From the NCBI RefSeq assembly GCF_015865035.1, contig NZ_JADZGI010000001.1, forward strand, positions 1,860,001 through 1,924,000: DNA of 64,000 nucleotides, read 5' to 3'. The DNA is from Novosphingobium aureum. Its GTDB lineage: Bacteria; Pseudomonadota; Alphaproteobacteria; Sphingomonadales; Sphingomonadaceae. This document shows, in pieces, positions 15,939-24,903 of the stretch; the first letter of the stretch is position 1, and the number at the start of each line of letters is the position of its first letter. Position numbers and translations under genes: made by a program. The notes beneath the pieces were generated by a model. That model did no database searches. It saw nothing but the letters and a program-made list of their open reading frames with translations, and was not told where the DNA came from.

Positions 15939-17681
15939 TCAGACGAGCGCCTTGGCGGCATCGTCGAGCGTGCCCGCGACGCTGTCGCCATAGAGGATCA
16001 TGTCGGTGTGCGCGGCGCCACTCGGGATCATCGGGAAGCAGTTCGATTCCTTGGCGACGTGGCAGTCGACGATGACCGGGCCATCGTGCTCCATCATCGC
16101 CTTGATACCGGCGTCGAGCCCGGCCTCGCTCTCGATGCGGATGCCCTTCCAGCCATAGGCCTCGGCCAGTTTCACGAAGTCGGGCAGGCTGTCCGAGTAG
16201 GAGTTCGAATAGCGGCTCTCATACGTGAGCTCCTGCCACTGGCGCACCATGCCCATCCACTCGTTGTTGAGGATGAAGACCTTGACCGGCAGGCGGTACT
16301 GGCTGGCGGTGCCCAGCTCCTGGATGTTCATCTGGATCGAGGCGTCGCCCGCGATGTCGATGACGAGGCTGTCCGGGTTGCCAAGCTGCGCGCCGATCGC
16401 GGCGGGCAGGCCGTAGCCCATGGTGCCAAGGCCGCCCGAGGTCAGCCACTTGTTCGGACCGAAGAAGTGGAAGTACTGCGCCGCCCACATCTGGTGCTGG
16501 CCGACTTCGGTGGCGATGATCGGGTCCTTGTCGCGGGTCAGTGCGAAAAGGCGCTCGACCGCGAGCTGGGGCATGATCGCCTTGTCGTTGGCCGGGTAGG
16601 AAAGGCTCTTGCGCTCGCGCCAGCCCTCGATGCGGCTCTTCCAGCCCGACAGGTCCTGCGCCTTGCGCGAACCCCATGCCTCGAGGATTTGGCCAAGGAT
16701 CTGTGCGCAGTCACCGACCAGCGGCAGGTCGACGGGCACGATCTTGTTGATCGAGGCGCGGTCGATGTCGATGTGGATCTTCTTCGAATGCGGCGCGAAG
16801 GCATCGAGGCGACCGGTGACACGGTCGTCGAAGCGCGCGCCGACGCACACGATCAGGTCGGCCTGGTTCATCGCCAGGTTCGCTTCGTAAGTGCCGTGCA
16901 TGCCGAGCATGCCGAGCCAGTCCGGATTGTCGGCCGGGATCGCGCCGAGGCCCATCAGGGTCGAGGTGACCGGCGCGCCGGTCTTCGCCTGAAGCTCGCG
17001 CAGCAGGCGGGTTGCCTCGTCGCCCGAGTTGATGACACCGCCGCCGGTGTAGAGGACTGGCGCACGCGCTGCGGCGATCATCTCGACCGCTTGCGCGATC
17101 TCATCATCGTTGGCGCGCACGCGCGGTGCATAGCGCTGGCGGCGCTCGATCGGGCCGCCGCTCCATTCTGCGGTCGCGACCTGGACGTTCTTGGGAATGT
17201 CGATCAGCACCGGGCCGGGACGACCGGTGGTGGCGATCTGGAATGCCTCCTCGATGACCGCGGCAAGGTCTGCCGGGTCCTTCACGAGGTAGTTGTGCTT
17301 GGTGCAGTGGCGCGAAATGCCGACGGTGTCGGCTTCCTGGAAGCCGTCCGAGCCGATCAGGTTGGTCGCGACCTGACCCGAGATGACGACCATCGGGATC
17401 GAGTCCATATAGGCATCGGCAATGCCGGTGACGGCATTGGTCGCGCCCGGACCCGAGGTGACGAGGACGACGCCGGGCTTGCCGGTCGAGCGGGCGTAGC
17501 CTTCGGCAGCATGGGCCGCGCCAGCCTCGTGGCGCACGAGGATGTGGCGCAGGCGTTCGTCGCCGAAGAGGGCATCGTAGATCGGAAGTACGGCGCCGCC
17601 GGGATAACCGAAAACGAGTTCGACTCCCTGCTTGACCAGGCTTTCGACCAGGATGTCTGCGCCACTGCGCTCTTCGCTCAC
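15939..17681 (-). CDS. ilvB: Acetolactate synthase large (catalytic) subunit
   Basis: A 580-residue ThDP-dependent acetohydroxyacid synthase. It condenses pyruvate with pyruvate or 2-oxobutyrate. The catalytic Glu lies in LVRHEAGAAHAAEGYAR. The ThDP/Mg motif is GDASIQMNIQELGTASQYRLPVKVFILNN, and the FAD-binding middle domain is present. The start is a GTG at 17681 with AAGGAAC about 6 nt upstream. It is first in the order ilvB-ilvN-ilvC. A promoter and a hairpin with a T-rich tail lie upstream. Confidence 0.97.
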   Translation of the reverse strand: MSEERSGADILVESLVKQGVELVFGYPGGAVLPIYDALFGDERLRHILVRHEAGAAHAAEGYARSTGKPGVVLVTSGPGATNAVTGIADAYMDSIPMVVISGQVATNLIGSDGFQEADTVGISRHCTKHNYLVKDPADLAAVIEEAFQIATTGRPGPVLIDIPKNVQVATAEWSGGPIERRQRYAPRVRANDDEIAQAVEMIAAARAPVLYTGGGVINSGDEATRLLRELQAKTGAPVTSTLMGLGAIPADNPDWLGMLGMHGTYEANLAMNQADLIVCVGARFDDRVTGRLDAFAPHSKKIHIDIDRASINKIVPVDLPLVGDCAQILGQILEAWGSRKAQDLSGWKSRIEGWRERKSLSYPANDKAIMPQLAVERLFALTRDKDPIIATEVGQHQMWAAQYFHFFGPNKWLTSGGLGTMGYGLPAAIGAQLGNPDSLVIDIAGDASIQMNIQELGTASQYRLPVKVFILNNEWMGMVRQWQELTYESRYSNSYSDSLPDFVKLAEAYGWKGIRIESEAGLDAGIKAMMEHDGPVIVDCHVAKESNCFPMIPSGAAHTDMILYGDSVAGTLDDAAKALV

Positions 17682-17795
17682 AACACGTTCCTTTGCATCC
17701 CGGCGACCCTGCTCCTCGGGCCACTTGCGGGAAGGTTATCGAAATCGGGCCGAACCTGCCGGAAAACCGGGGGGATGGGGCAGTTCTGGCCGGCC

Positions 17796-17836
17796 CTTAA
17801 AGAAAGCCGACCCGGCACGTCGTGCGCCGTGCCGGG
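17796..17836 (-). terminator. Terminator or attenuator hairpin in the ilvB leader
   Basis: A 9-bp perfect stem, CCCGGCACG/CGTGCCGGG, is followed on the minus strand by TCGGCTTTCTTTAAG. It lies after the miaA stop, so it could end miaA transcription. It also lies between a good candidate ilvB promoter and the ilvB start, so it could act as an attenuator. No leader peptide rich in Ile, Val or Leu was found in front of it. Confidence 0.65.
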
Positions 17837-17878
17837 CCTTGTCTCTCTCCGCCAACTTCCATGGGCTTGATGTCGGGT

Positions 17879-17907
17879 GCCTTAGGCAGTGCGAAATATC
17901 ACGTCAA
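17879..17907 (-). promoter_or_regulatory. Candidate ilvB promoter
   Basis: TTGACG (17907-17902) and TAAGGC (17884-17879) on the minus strand are 17 bases apart. The -35 lies within the last codons and stop of miaA. Transcripts would start near 17872 and carry a leader of about 190 nt containing the hairpin at 17796-17836. Confidence 0.55.
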
Positions 17908-18885
17908 GCCAAAAGATCGAAATAAAGTGTCGCAAATGATATTTGGATCGGAATTTTCGGTCTCGATTTTGAGCCATTCTGCCGGAGGCTGATGTCGTAG
18001 CCAGGTGTATTGGCGCTTGGCATATTGCCTCGTCGCCCGGGCGCCTCGCTCGATGGCTGTCTCGAGCGGGATTTCGCTGCGCAAGTGTGCTGCAAGTTCG
18101 GGTACGCCGATGGCGCGCATTACCGGCAGATCGGGATCGAGGTCGCGGGCCATCAGCGCCTCGACTTCGGCCAGCGCACCGCGCTCGATCATAAGGTTGA
18201 AGCGCCTGTCGCAGCGCGCGTAGAGGGCCTCGCGGGGGGGCAGCAGGATTGCGGGGAACAGCGTGACTGCGTCGCCGATCCCGCCGACCTTGTGCTGCTG
18301 CCAGTGTGCCAGCGGCTTTCCGGTCGAGCGCACGACTTCGAGCGCGCGGGCTACGCGGGTGGTATCGGCAGGCGCGAGTGCGCCGGCGCGCTCGGGGTCC
18401 TCGACGAGCAGCGCCGCATGTGCCTCGGCGACGGGCAGGGCGCGCACTTGCGCGCGGATCTGCGGGTCGATTGCGGGGACCGGGGCGATGCCGTCGAGCA
18501 ACGTGCGGATATAGAGGCCGGTGCCGCCCACGAGCACGGGCACTACGCCTTGGCTATGAAGTGCCGCGATCTCGGCGCGGGCACGCGCGGCCCAGTCTGC
18601 CGCCGAACAGGTCTCGGCGCCATCCCATGCGCCGAACAGGCGATGTTCGATACCGCCCATGTCCGCGAGCGAGGGGCGCGCGCTCAGGACTTCGAGGTCG
18701 GCGTAGACCTGCGAGGCGTCGGCATTGACGATGGCGGCCCTGCGTCCAGCGCGTTCGAGCGCTTGCGCCAGTGCGACGGCACAATCGCTCTTGCCGCTGG
18801 CCGTCGGCCCTGCGATGAGCGCGAGCGGTGGCCGGTCTCCGGTTTCAATGTCCAACGATGCATCAAGGATATTCGCAGTGCTCAT
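17899..18885 (-). CDS. miaA: tRNA dimethylallyltransferase
   Basis: A 328-residue MiaA, which transfers a dimethylallyl group to N6 of A37 in tRNAs reading UNN codons. The P-loop LIAGPTASGKSD is near residue 24, followed by NADASQVYADLEVLSARPS and VLVGGTGLYIRTLLDG, all family signatures. The C-terminal RQYAKRQYTWLRHQ is also typical. The ATG at 18885 lies within the 5' end of the divergent serB gene, so the two coding regions overlap by 8 bases or more. A TTG closer to the P-loop is another possible start. Confidence 0.94.
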   Translation of the reverse strand: MSTANILDASLDIETGDRPPLALIAGPTASGKSDCAVALAQALERAGRRAAIVNADASQVYADLEVLSARPSLADMGGIEHRLFGAWDGAETCSAADWAARARAEIAALHSQGVVPVLVGGTGLYIRTLLDGIAPVPAIDPQIRAQVRALPVAEAHAALLVEDPERAGALAPADTTRVARALEVVRSTGKPLAHWQQHKVGGIGDAVTLFPAILLPPREALYARCDRRFNLMIERGALAEVEALMARDLDPDLPVMRAIGVPELAAHLRSEIPLETAIERGARATRQYAKRQYTWLRHQPPAEWLKIETENSDPNIICDTLFRSFGLT

Positions 18886-19774
18886 TGCCCGGCTGATAGC
18901 AGAACCGGAAAATCTCTCGGCAAAAATCGACGCCGCGCGCAGCGACATGGAAGCGGGCGGCTTGCGTCTCGCCAGTGCCGCCATGCTCGACTTCTGCGAC
19001 CAGACCATGCAACTGGCCTCGCCCGACGACGATGTGGCGGTGATGCGCAGCGCGCTCGACGCGCATTTCACGCCGAGCGACGGCATGGTCTGCACCGCCG
19101 AGCCGGTGGTGCCCAAGGTCTTCATCTCGGACATGGACTCGACCATGATCGGGCAGGAGTGCATCGATGAACTGGCCGATTTCGCCGGGCTCAAGGAGCG
19201 CATCGCGGCGATCACCGAGCGCGCGATGCAGGGCGAACTCGATTTCGAGGCAGCCCTGCGCGAGCGTGTCGGCTTGCTCGCGGGCCTGCGCGAAAGTGCC
19301 ATCGACGACTGCCTTGCCGAACGAATCCGCCCGATGCCCGGCGCACGCACGCTGGTCGAGACGCTCAAGAAGCTGGGTTGCCGTACCGTGCTGGTGACCG
19401 GCGGTTTCCATCACTTCGCCGACCCGGTCGCGCGCGAACTCGGTTTCGAGCATGTCGTCGGCAACCGCCTCGCGGTCGCGGACGGCAAGCTGACCGGGGA
19501 ACTGGCCGGGCCGGTGGTCGACAGCGCGGTCAAGAAGGCGACCCTGCTTGCCGAGATCGAGGCGGCGCACAGTGGCCTCGGCACGCCGGTTACCTCGCTT
19601 GCGACGGGCGACGGTGCGAACGACATCCCCATGCTCGAGGCGGCGACTTACGGAATCGCCTACCATGCCAAGCCCAAGGCACGCAGCGCGGCCAATGGCT
19701 GGGTCGACCGCGGCGATCTCACCAGCGTGCTGCGCATGCTCGGCATCGACGAGCAGACCTGGGTGCACGGCTGA
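18878..19774 (+). CDS. serB: Phosphoserine phosphatase
   Basis: A 298-residue HAD-family phosphoserine phosphatase, the last step of serine synthesis. After an N-terminal regulatory-type domain, the HAD motifs follow: DMDST (85-89, catalytic Asp pair), VLVTGGFHHFA, and GDGANDIPML. I chose GTG 18878 because AAGGA lies 8 bases upstream and the protein then starts MLIARLIAEP. ATG 18848 in the same frame is an alternative that would deepen the overlap with miaA. A strong bidirectional terminator follows. Confidence 0.93.
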   Translation: MLIARLIAEPENLSAKIDAARSDMEAGGLRLASAAMLDFCDQTMQLASPDDDVAVMRSALDAHFTPSDGMVCTAEPVVPKVFISDMDSTMIGQECIDELADFAGLKERIAAITERAMQGELDFEAALRERVGLLAGLRESAIDDCLAERIRPMPGARTLVETLKKLGCRTVLVTGGFHHFADPVARELGFEHVVGNRLAVADGKLTGELAGPVVDSAVKKATLLAEIEAAHSGLGTPVTSLATGDGANDIPMLEAATYGIAYHAKPKARSAANGWVDRGDLTSVLRMLGIDEQTWVHG

Positions 19775-19820
19775 GGTGGCGGGCGGCGCTGCTGATCGCA
19801 GCGCAAGTAAGCTCATAAAC

Positions 19821-19856
19821 AGAAAGGGCCGCTCCAGTGATGGAGCGGCCCTTTCT
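19821..19856. terminator. Bidirectional terminator serB/purL
   Basis: A perfect 16-bp stem, AGAAAGGGCCGCTCCA with TGGAGCGGCCCTTTCT, and a GTGA loop lie between the convergent serB and purL genes. The A/T ends give short T-runs on both strands. Confidence 0.85.
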
Positions 19857-19885
19857 CTTGCGTCAGGCTCTCGAGAGCGAGGCGA

Positions 19886-22045
19886 TCAGGCTTCCATCCA
19901 GTCGCGGAAGAATGCCTCGTTGGCTTCACGCAGTGCTGCGATCTCGACGCCCGCGACGCTAGTGCCGCCGACGGTGCCGATGCGAACTGCGCCGGGCAGG
20001 TCGGTCCCTGCAGGAGAAGTCACGATGTATCGGCCCTGATCCTCGCCGAATGCCTGCGCGGTCGAGAGTTCGGCGTCGAGCGTGCAGCCCAAGCCGCTGG
20101 CAAGCGCCATCTCGGCAAGCGCGACGACGAGGCCGCCGTCGGAGATGTCGTGGACCGCGCTGACCTTGCCCTCGGCAATCCAGGCGCGCACGAGGCCGCC
20201 ACGTGCAGCTTCGGCCTTGAGGTCGACTGCCGGTGCATCACCGGCCTCGCGACCACCGATGGTCTTGAGCCAGAGCGACTGCCCGAGGTGAGTGCCTTCG
20301 CCGCCCAGCACGAGGATCTCGTCGCCTTCGTTCTTGAAGGCGAGGGTGGTCATGGTCTCGTGGTCGGCGAGCAGGCCGACGCCGCCGATTGCCGGGGTCG
20401 GCAGGATCGCCGAGCCGCCGCCGGTGGCCTTGGACTCGTTGTAGAGCGAGACGTTGCCCGAGACGATCGGGTAGTCGAGCGCGCGGCACGCATCGCCCAT
20501 GCCGCCAAGGCAACCCACGATCTGCGCCATGATCTCGGGGCGCTGCGGGTTGGCGAAGTTGAGGCAGTTGGTGATCGCGAGCGGCAACCCGCCGGTCGCG
20601 GTGATGTTGCGGTAGGTCTCGGCCACTGCCTGCTTGCCGCCCTCGTAGGGGTCGGCGTAGCAGTAGCGCGGCGTGCAGTCGGTGCTGATCGCGAGCGCCT
20701 TCTTCGTGCCGTGGACGCGCACGACGGCAGCATCGCCGCCCGACTTCTGCATCGTGTCGGCACCGACCTGGCTGTCGTACTGTTCCCAGATCCACTTGCG
20801 CGACGCGAGATCGGCGCTGCCCATGAGCGTGAGCAGGTCCGCGGCCACGTCGGTCGTGGCGGGGACCTCGCCCATGGTGGGTACGGCGGCCCAGGCCTTG
20901 TATTCCTCAGGCGTGACGTAAGGGCGCTGGTACTCGGGCGCATCGTCGGCGAGCGGGCCGAGCGGGATGTCGCACACGACCTCGCCGTTGAACTCGAGCA
21001 CCATGTGGCCGGTGTCGGTCACTTCGCCGATGACCGCGAAGTCGAGCTCCCACTTCCTGAAGATCGCCTCGGCCATGGCTTCCTTGCCGGGCTTCAGGAC
21101 CATGAGCATGCGCTCCTGGCTCTCCGAGAGCATCATCTCGTAAGGCGTCATCGCCTCTTCGCGGCACGGGACCTTGTTCATGTCGAGACGGATACCGGCG
21201 CCGCCCTTGGAGGCCATCTCGACCGAGGAGGAGGTGAGGCCGGCAGCGCCCATGTCCTGGATCGCGACGATGGCATCGGTCGCCATGAGTTCGAGGCAGG
21301 CCTCGATCAGCAGCTTCTCGGTGAAGGGATCGCCGACCTGCACGGTCGGGCGCTTCTCGTCCGAATGCTCGTCGAAGTCGGCCGAGGCCATGGTCGCGCC
21401 GTGGATGCCGTCGCGGCCGGTCTTCGAGCCGACGTAGACGATCGGATTACCAAGGCCGGTCGCGGCGCAGTAGAAGATCTTGTCGGTATCGGCGACGCCC
21501 ACGGTCATCGCATTGACGAGGATGTTGCCGTCGTAGGCCTTGTGGAAGTTGGTCTCGCCGCCGACGGTAGGAACGCCCACGCAGTTGCCGTAGCCGCCGA
21601 TGCCCGCGACGACGCCCTGCACGAGGTGCTTCATCTTGGGGTGCTCGGGACGCCCGAAGCGCAGCGCGTTCATGTTCGCGACCGGACGCGCGCCCATCGT
21701 GAAGACGTCGCGCAGGATGCCGCCCACGCCCGTCGCCGCACCCTGGTAGGGCTCGATGTAGCTGGGGTGGTTGTGGCTCTCCATCTTGAAGATGGCGGCC
21801 TGTCCGTCGCCGATGTCGATCACGCCCGCGTTCTCGCCGGGGCCGCAGATCACCCAGGGCGCCTCGGTCGGGAGCTGCTTGAGGTGGAAGCGACTCGACT
21901 TGTACGAGCAGTGCTCGGACCACATGACCGAGAAGATGCCGAGCTCGACGAGGTTCGGCTCGCGGCCCAGCGCGCTCAGCACGCGCTCGTATTCCTCGGG
22001 ATTGAGGCCGTGAGCCTCGACGACGTCAGGGGTGATTTCGCTCAT
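19886..22045 (-). CDS. purL: Phosphoribosylformylglycinamidine synthase, PurL subunit
   Basis: A 719-residue small-type PurL, converting FGAR to FGAM in purine synthesis together with separate PurQ and PurS subunits, which are not in this window. The N-terminal MWSEHCSYKSS, the ATP-binding MESHNHPS, and the duplicated AIRS-like domains (VVAGIGGYGNCVGVPTVGGE and DISDGGLVVALAEM) are clear. ATG 22045 gives the family-type start MSEITPDVVEAHGL; an in-frame ATG at 22063 is preceded by AAGGA, which is close to the start. It is divergent from xseB. Confidence 0.95.
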   Translation of the reverse strand: MSEITPDVVEAHGLNPEEYERVLSALGREPNLVELGIFSVMWSEHCSYKSSRFHLKQLPTEAPWVICGPGENAGVIDIGDGQAAIFKMESHNHPSYIEPYQGAATGVGGILRDVFTMGARPVANMNALRFGRPEHPKMKHLVQGVVAGIGGYGNCVGVPTVGGETNFHKAYDGNILVNAMTVGVADTDKIFYCAATGLGNPIVYVGSKTGRDGIHGATMASADFDEHSDEKRPTVQVGDPFTEKLLIEACLELMATDAIVAIQDMGAAGLTSSSVEMASKGGAGIRLDMNKVPCREEAMTPYEMMLSESQERMLMVLKPGKEAMAEAIFRKWELDFAVIGEVTDTGHMVLEFNGEVVCDIPLGPLADDAPEYQRPYVTPEEYKAWAAVPTMGEVPATTDVAADLLTLMGSADLASRKWIWEQYDSQVGADTMQKSGGDAAVVRVHGTKKALAISTDCTPRYCYADPYEGGKQAVAETYRNITATGGLPLAITNCLNFANPQRPEIMAQIVGCLGGMGDACRALDYPIVSGNVSLYNESKATGGGSAILPTPAIGGVGLLADHETMTTLAFKNEGDEILVLGGEGTHLGQSLWLKTIGGREAGDAPAVDLKAEAARGGLVRAWIAEGKVSAVHDISDGGLVVALAEMALASGLGCTLDAELSTAQAFGEDQGRYIVTSPAGTDLPGAVRIGTVGGTSVAGVEIAALREANEAFFRDWMEA

Positions 22046-22218
22046 GCGACGCGCATTAGCCATGTCCTTGTCCGCTTTCCAGTCCGGATTGTCATCATGA
22101 CTGTGTGAAATTCGGGGAGGTTGTGTGCCGGTACTTCGCGGCGCATCCGGTGCGCGCTGCGGGGTCAAACTCGCCCGGCTCCCTTGACCGGCACGGCGTG
22201 CGCCGCCATTGCTGCGGC

Positions 22219-22473
22219 ATGGCTTCTGAGAACCCTGAAATCGAGACCCTCAGCTTCGAGGATTCCCTGCGCGAACTGGAAGGTATCGTGCGCAAGCTCG
22301 AAAGCGGCGAGGTCCCTCTCGAGGATTCGATCACGCTCTACGAGAAGGGCGAGGCGTTGCGCCGCCATTGCCAGAAGCGGCTCGACGCTGCGCAGGCCCG
22401 GATCGAGAAGATCGTGACGGGCCCCGAAGGCGAGCCGGTAGCGACTCAACCTTTCGACGCGCCGGAGCGCTGA
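22219..22473 (+). CDS. xseB: Exodeoxyribonuclease VII small subunit
   Basis: An 84-residue XseB. The family core SFEDSLRELEGIVRKLESGEVPLEDSITLYEKGEAL is present as a helical hairpin. It binds XseA, not encoded here, to form the ATP-independent single-strand exonuclease VII. ATG 22219 gives the usual short N-terminus. It ends 2 bases before the ispA GTG, so the two genes are co-translated. Confidence 0.94.
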   Translation: MASENPEIETLSFEDSLRELEGIVRKLESGEVPLEDSITLYEKGEALRRHCQKRLDAAQARIEKIVTGPEGEPVATQPFDAPER

Positions 22474-22475
22474 GG

Positions 22476-23384
22476 GTGAGCGCCCTTGCCACTGGCGATT
22501 CGCTGCTGGCCGAGGCCCTGACCGCGATCGCGGCCGAGGTCGATGCCGCCTACGATGCGATGCTGCCGGTGCCCGACGATGCGCGTGCGCGGCTCTTCGA
22601 GGCGATGCGCTATGCTACCATCGGTGGCGGCAAGCGCCTGCGCCCGCTGCTGCTCACGGCCGTCGCGGCGATGTATGGCGTCGAGCGCGAGGCTGCCATC
22701 CGCGCCGCGATCGCGCTCGAATCGATCCACGTCTATTCGCTCATTCACGACGATCTTCCGTGCATGGACGATGATGCCCTGCGCCACGGCAAGCCTACGC
22801 TGCACCTCGCCTTCGACGAGGCGACTGCGGTGCTGGCAGGCGACTCGCTGCACGACTTCGCCTTCGAAATCCTGTCCGATCCGGCCACCTGCGCCGATCC
22901 GTTCACCCGCATCGAGCTGGTCCGCGCGCTCGCCTGCGCGAGCGGCGCTCACGGCATGGCGGGAGGGCAGATGATGGATCTCGTTGCCGAGGAGAGCGAG
23001 TTCGACCTGCCCACGGTGACGCGCCTCCAGCAGCTCAAGACCGGAGCGCTGCTCGGCGCGGCGGTCGAAATGGGGGCGATCCTGGGCCATGTACAGCCGG
23101 CCGGGCGCACGCACCTGCGCGGCTATGCGCGCGACATCGGCCTCGCCTTCCAGATCGCCGACGATCTCATCGACCACGAGGGCGATGCTACGCTCGCTGG
23201 CAAGGCCGTCGGCAAGGATGCCGAGGCGGGCAAGGAGACCTTTGTCTCGCTGCTCGGCGCGGATCGTGCGCGCGAACAGGCACGCATGCTGGTTGACCAG
23301 GCCGTGAGTCATCTCGCACAGCACGGTGCCGAGGCCGACCTGCTGCGCAGCGTGGCCCGGTTCATCGTTGAGCGCGACAGGTGA
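22476..23384 (+). CDS. ispA: Farnesyl diphosphate synthase (short-chain prenyl transferase)
   Basis: A 302-residue trans-prenyltransferase. The first Asp-rich motif DDLPCMDDD and the second motif DDLID bind Mg-diphosphate. GGGKRLRPLLL and the GQMMDL segment are typical. It condenses IPP with DMAPP and GPP to give FPP for ubiquinone, carotenoid and undecaprenyl synthesis. The start is GTG 22476, 2 bases after xseB, with GGAG in the xseB tail as ribosome site. xseB-ispA is a common pair, often followed by dxs; dxs is absent here and coaD follows instead. Confidence 0.94.
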   Translation: MSALATGDSLLAEALTAIAAEVDAAYDAMLPVPDDARARLFEAMRYATIGGGKRLRPLLLTAVAAMYGVEREAAIRAAIALESIHVYSLIHDDLPCMDDDALRHGKPTLHLAFDEATAVLAGDSLHDFAFEILSDPATCADPFTRIELVRALACASGAHGMAGGQMMDLVAEESEFDLPTVTRLQQLKTGALLGAAVEMGAILGHVQPAGRTHLRGYARDIGLAFQIADDLIDHEGDATLAGKAVGKDAEAGKETFVSLLGADRAREQARMLVDQAVSHLAQHGAEADLLRSVARFIVERDR

Positions 23385-23435
23385 GGGGGACGGTTCCTTT
23401 GACGAGGGGCCGACGAGAGAGGGAAGCGAAGACGA

Positions 23436-23948
23436 ATGACTGAGCGCATCGGGGTCTATCCCGGCACCTTTGATCCGATCACGCTGGGCCATGCCGATAT
23501 CATCCGGCGCGGCGCAAAGCTGGTCGATCGCCTGATCATCGGAGTCACGACCAATCCGTCGAAGAACCCGATGTTCACGCCCGAAGAGCGCATGGCCATG
23601 GTCGAGCGCGAGGTCGCGGCACTGGGCATCGACAATGTCTCGGTGGTCGGTTTCAACGCCTTGCTGATGAAGTTCGCCAAGAAGCAGAACGCGACCGTGA
23701 TCCTGCGCGGCCTGCGTGCTGTCGCGGATTTCGAATACGAATACCAGATGGCGGGCATGAACCAGCAGCTCGATCCCGCGATCGAGACGGTATTCCTCAT
23801 GGCCGATGTCAGCCTGCAGCCGATCGCGTCCAAGCTGGTCAAGGAGATCGCGCTGTTCGGGGGAGATATCGCCAAGTTCGTCAGCCCTGCGGTGCGCGAG
23901 GACGTCGTTGCGCGGATCGCCATGCGCGGCCAGCTCGGCGACTACTGA
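23436..23948 (+). CDS. coaD: Phosphopantetheine adenylyltransferase
   Basis: A 170-residue CoaD that adenylates 4'-phosphopantetheine in coenzyme A synthesis. The nucleotidyltransferase signature is YPGTFDPITLGHADIIRR, with the T/HxGH-type His, and NATVILRGLRAVADFEYEYQMAGMN is the family block. The length is normal. It lies 51 bases after ispA on the same strand and is possibly co-transcribed. Confidence 0.95.
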   Translation: MTERIGVYPGTFDPITLGHADIIRRGAKLVDRLIIGVTTNPSKNPMFTPEERMAMVEREVAALGIDNVSVVGFNALLMKFAKKQNATVILRGLRAVADFEYEYQMAGMNQQLDPAIETVFLMADVSLQPIASKLVKEIALFGGDIAKFVSPAVREDVVARIAMRGQLGDY

Positions 23949-24084
23949 GCGCGCCCGCTCGACATCGACCCGGGTCGCGCAAAGGCCGCTGTCGCGTCGT
24001 GGGGTTTGCCAAATCATTCATTGTGCCGACAGCGCCGGGGCTCTATCGCCCCGGCATGGATCGCCCGGAGCTTGTGAGTAACCC

Positions 24085-24786
24085 ATGAATTTTCGCCTTT
24101 CCCTTCGCGCGCTGGCTGCCGGTGCGGCCATGGTTTCTGCCGCCAGCCTCGCCAGCGCGCCCGTAATGGCCCAGGATGAGGCTGCCACGCCGGCAAAGCC
24201 CGCGCAGCTCTCCAGCAAGATCGACCTCGATCCCGAGCATGATTCCGAGAACGTGCTCGTCCTCGACCTCTCGACCGGTGGACGCGTCCTGATCCGTCTG
24301 AAGCCGGAATGGGCTCCCAAGCATGTCGAGCGGATCAAGACGCTGGCCAGCCAGGGCTTTTACGACGGCCTGATCTTCCACCGTGTGATCGACGGCTTCA
24401 TGGCGCAGACTGGCGATCCGACGGGGACCGGGCAGGGCGGCTCGCAGCTCCCCGACCTCGAGGCCGAGTTCAACTCGATCCCGCACGTGCGCGGCATCGT
24501 CTCGATGGCGCGTACCAACGAGCCGAACACGGCGAACAGCCAGTTCTTCATCGTTTTCTACCCGCGCTTCTCGCTCGACTACAAGTACACTGCCTTTGGT
24601 CGCGTGATCGCAGGCATGCAGTATGTCGACGCGATCCACCGTGGCGAACCGCCGCAGGATCCCAGCAAGATCGTCCAGGCCTCGCTCTATTCGCAGCACA
24701 AGCCTGCTCCGGCGGCACCGCTCGGCGGTTCGGCCAACGATGCTCCGGTAACGCTCGACGATCTCAACAATTCCCAGTCCAACTAA
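24085..24786 (+). CDS. Exported cyclophilin-type peptidyl-prolyl isomerase
   Basis: A 233-residue protein with a Sec signal peptide (about 29 residues, ending in PVMAQ) and a cyclophilin domain. It contains GLIFHRVIDGFMAQTGDPTGTGQGG and RGIVSMARTNEPNTANSQFFI, which carry the active-site Arg, Phe and Gln. It should catalyse prolyl isomerisation in the periplasm, helping outer-membrane and secreted proteins fold. The C-terminal tail of about 40 residues is low complexity. Confidence 0.92.
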   Translation: MNFRLSLRALAAGAAMVSAASLASAPVMAQDEAATPAKPAQLSSKIDLDPEHDSENVLVLDLSTGGRVLIRLKPEWAPKHVERIKTLASQGFYDGLIFHRVIDGFMAQTGDPTGTGQGGSQLPDLEAEFNSIPHVRGIVSMARTNEPNTANSQFFIVFYPRFSLDYKYTAFGRVIAGMQYVDAIHRGEPPQDPSKIVQASLYSQHKPAPAAPLGGSANDAPVTLDDLNNSQSN

Positions 24787-24903
24787 AGGCACTAGCTGCC
24801 GGGCGAGGATGGCCGCGCCCGGCAACCGGCCTGCTGATCCGCGCGCGGCGCCCCGGGAGCTTTCGCTTGTCGAAGCCGGGGCGCTGGTCTAGCGCTCCGC
24901 GCC

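Noticed and set aside
17837..17872. Possible ilv leader peptide starting at the ATG near 17862
   Set aside because: The frame encodes no run of Ile, Val or Leu, so it does not fit a branched-chain amino acid attenuator.
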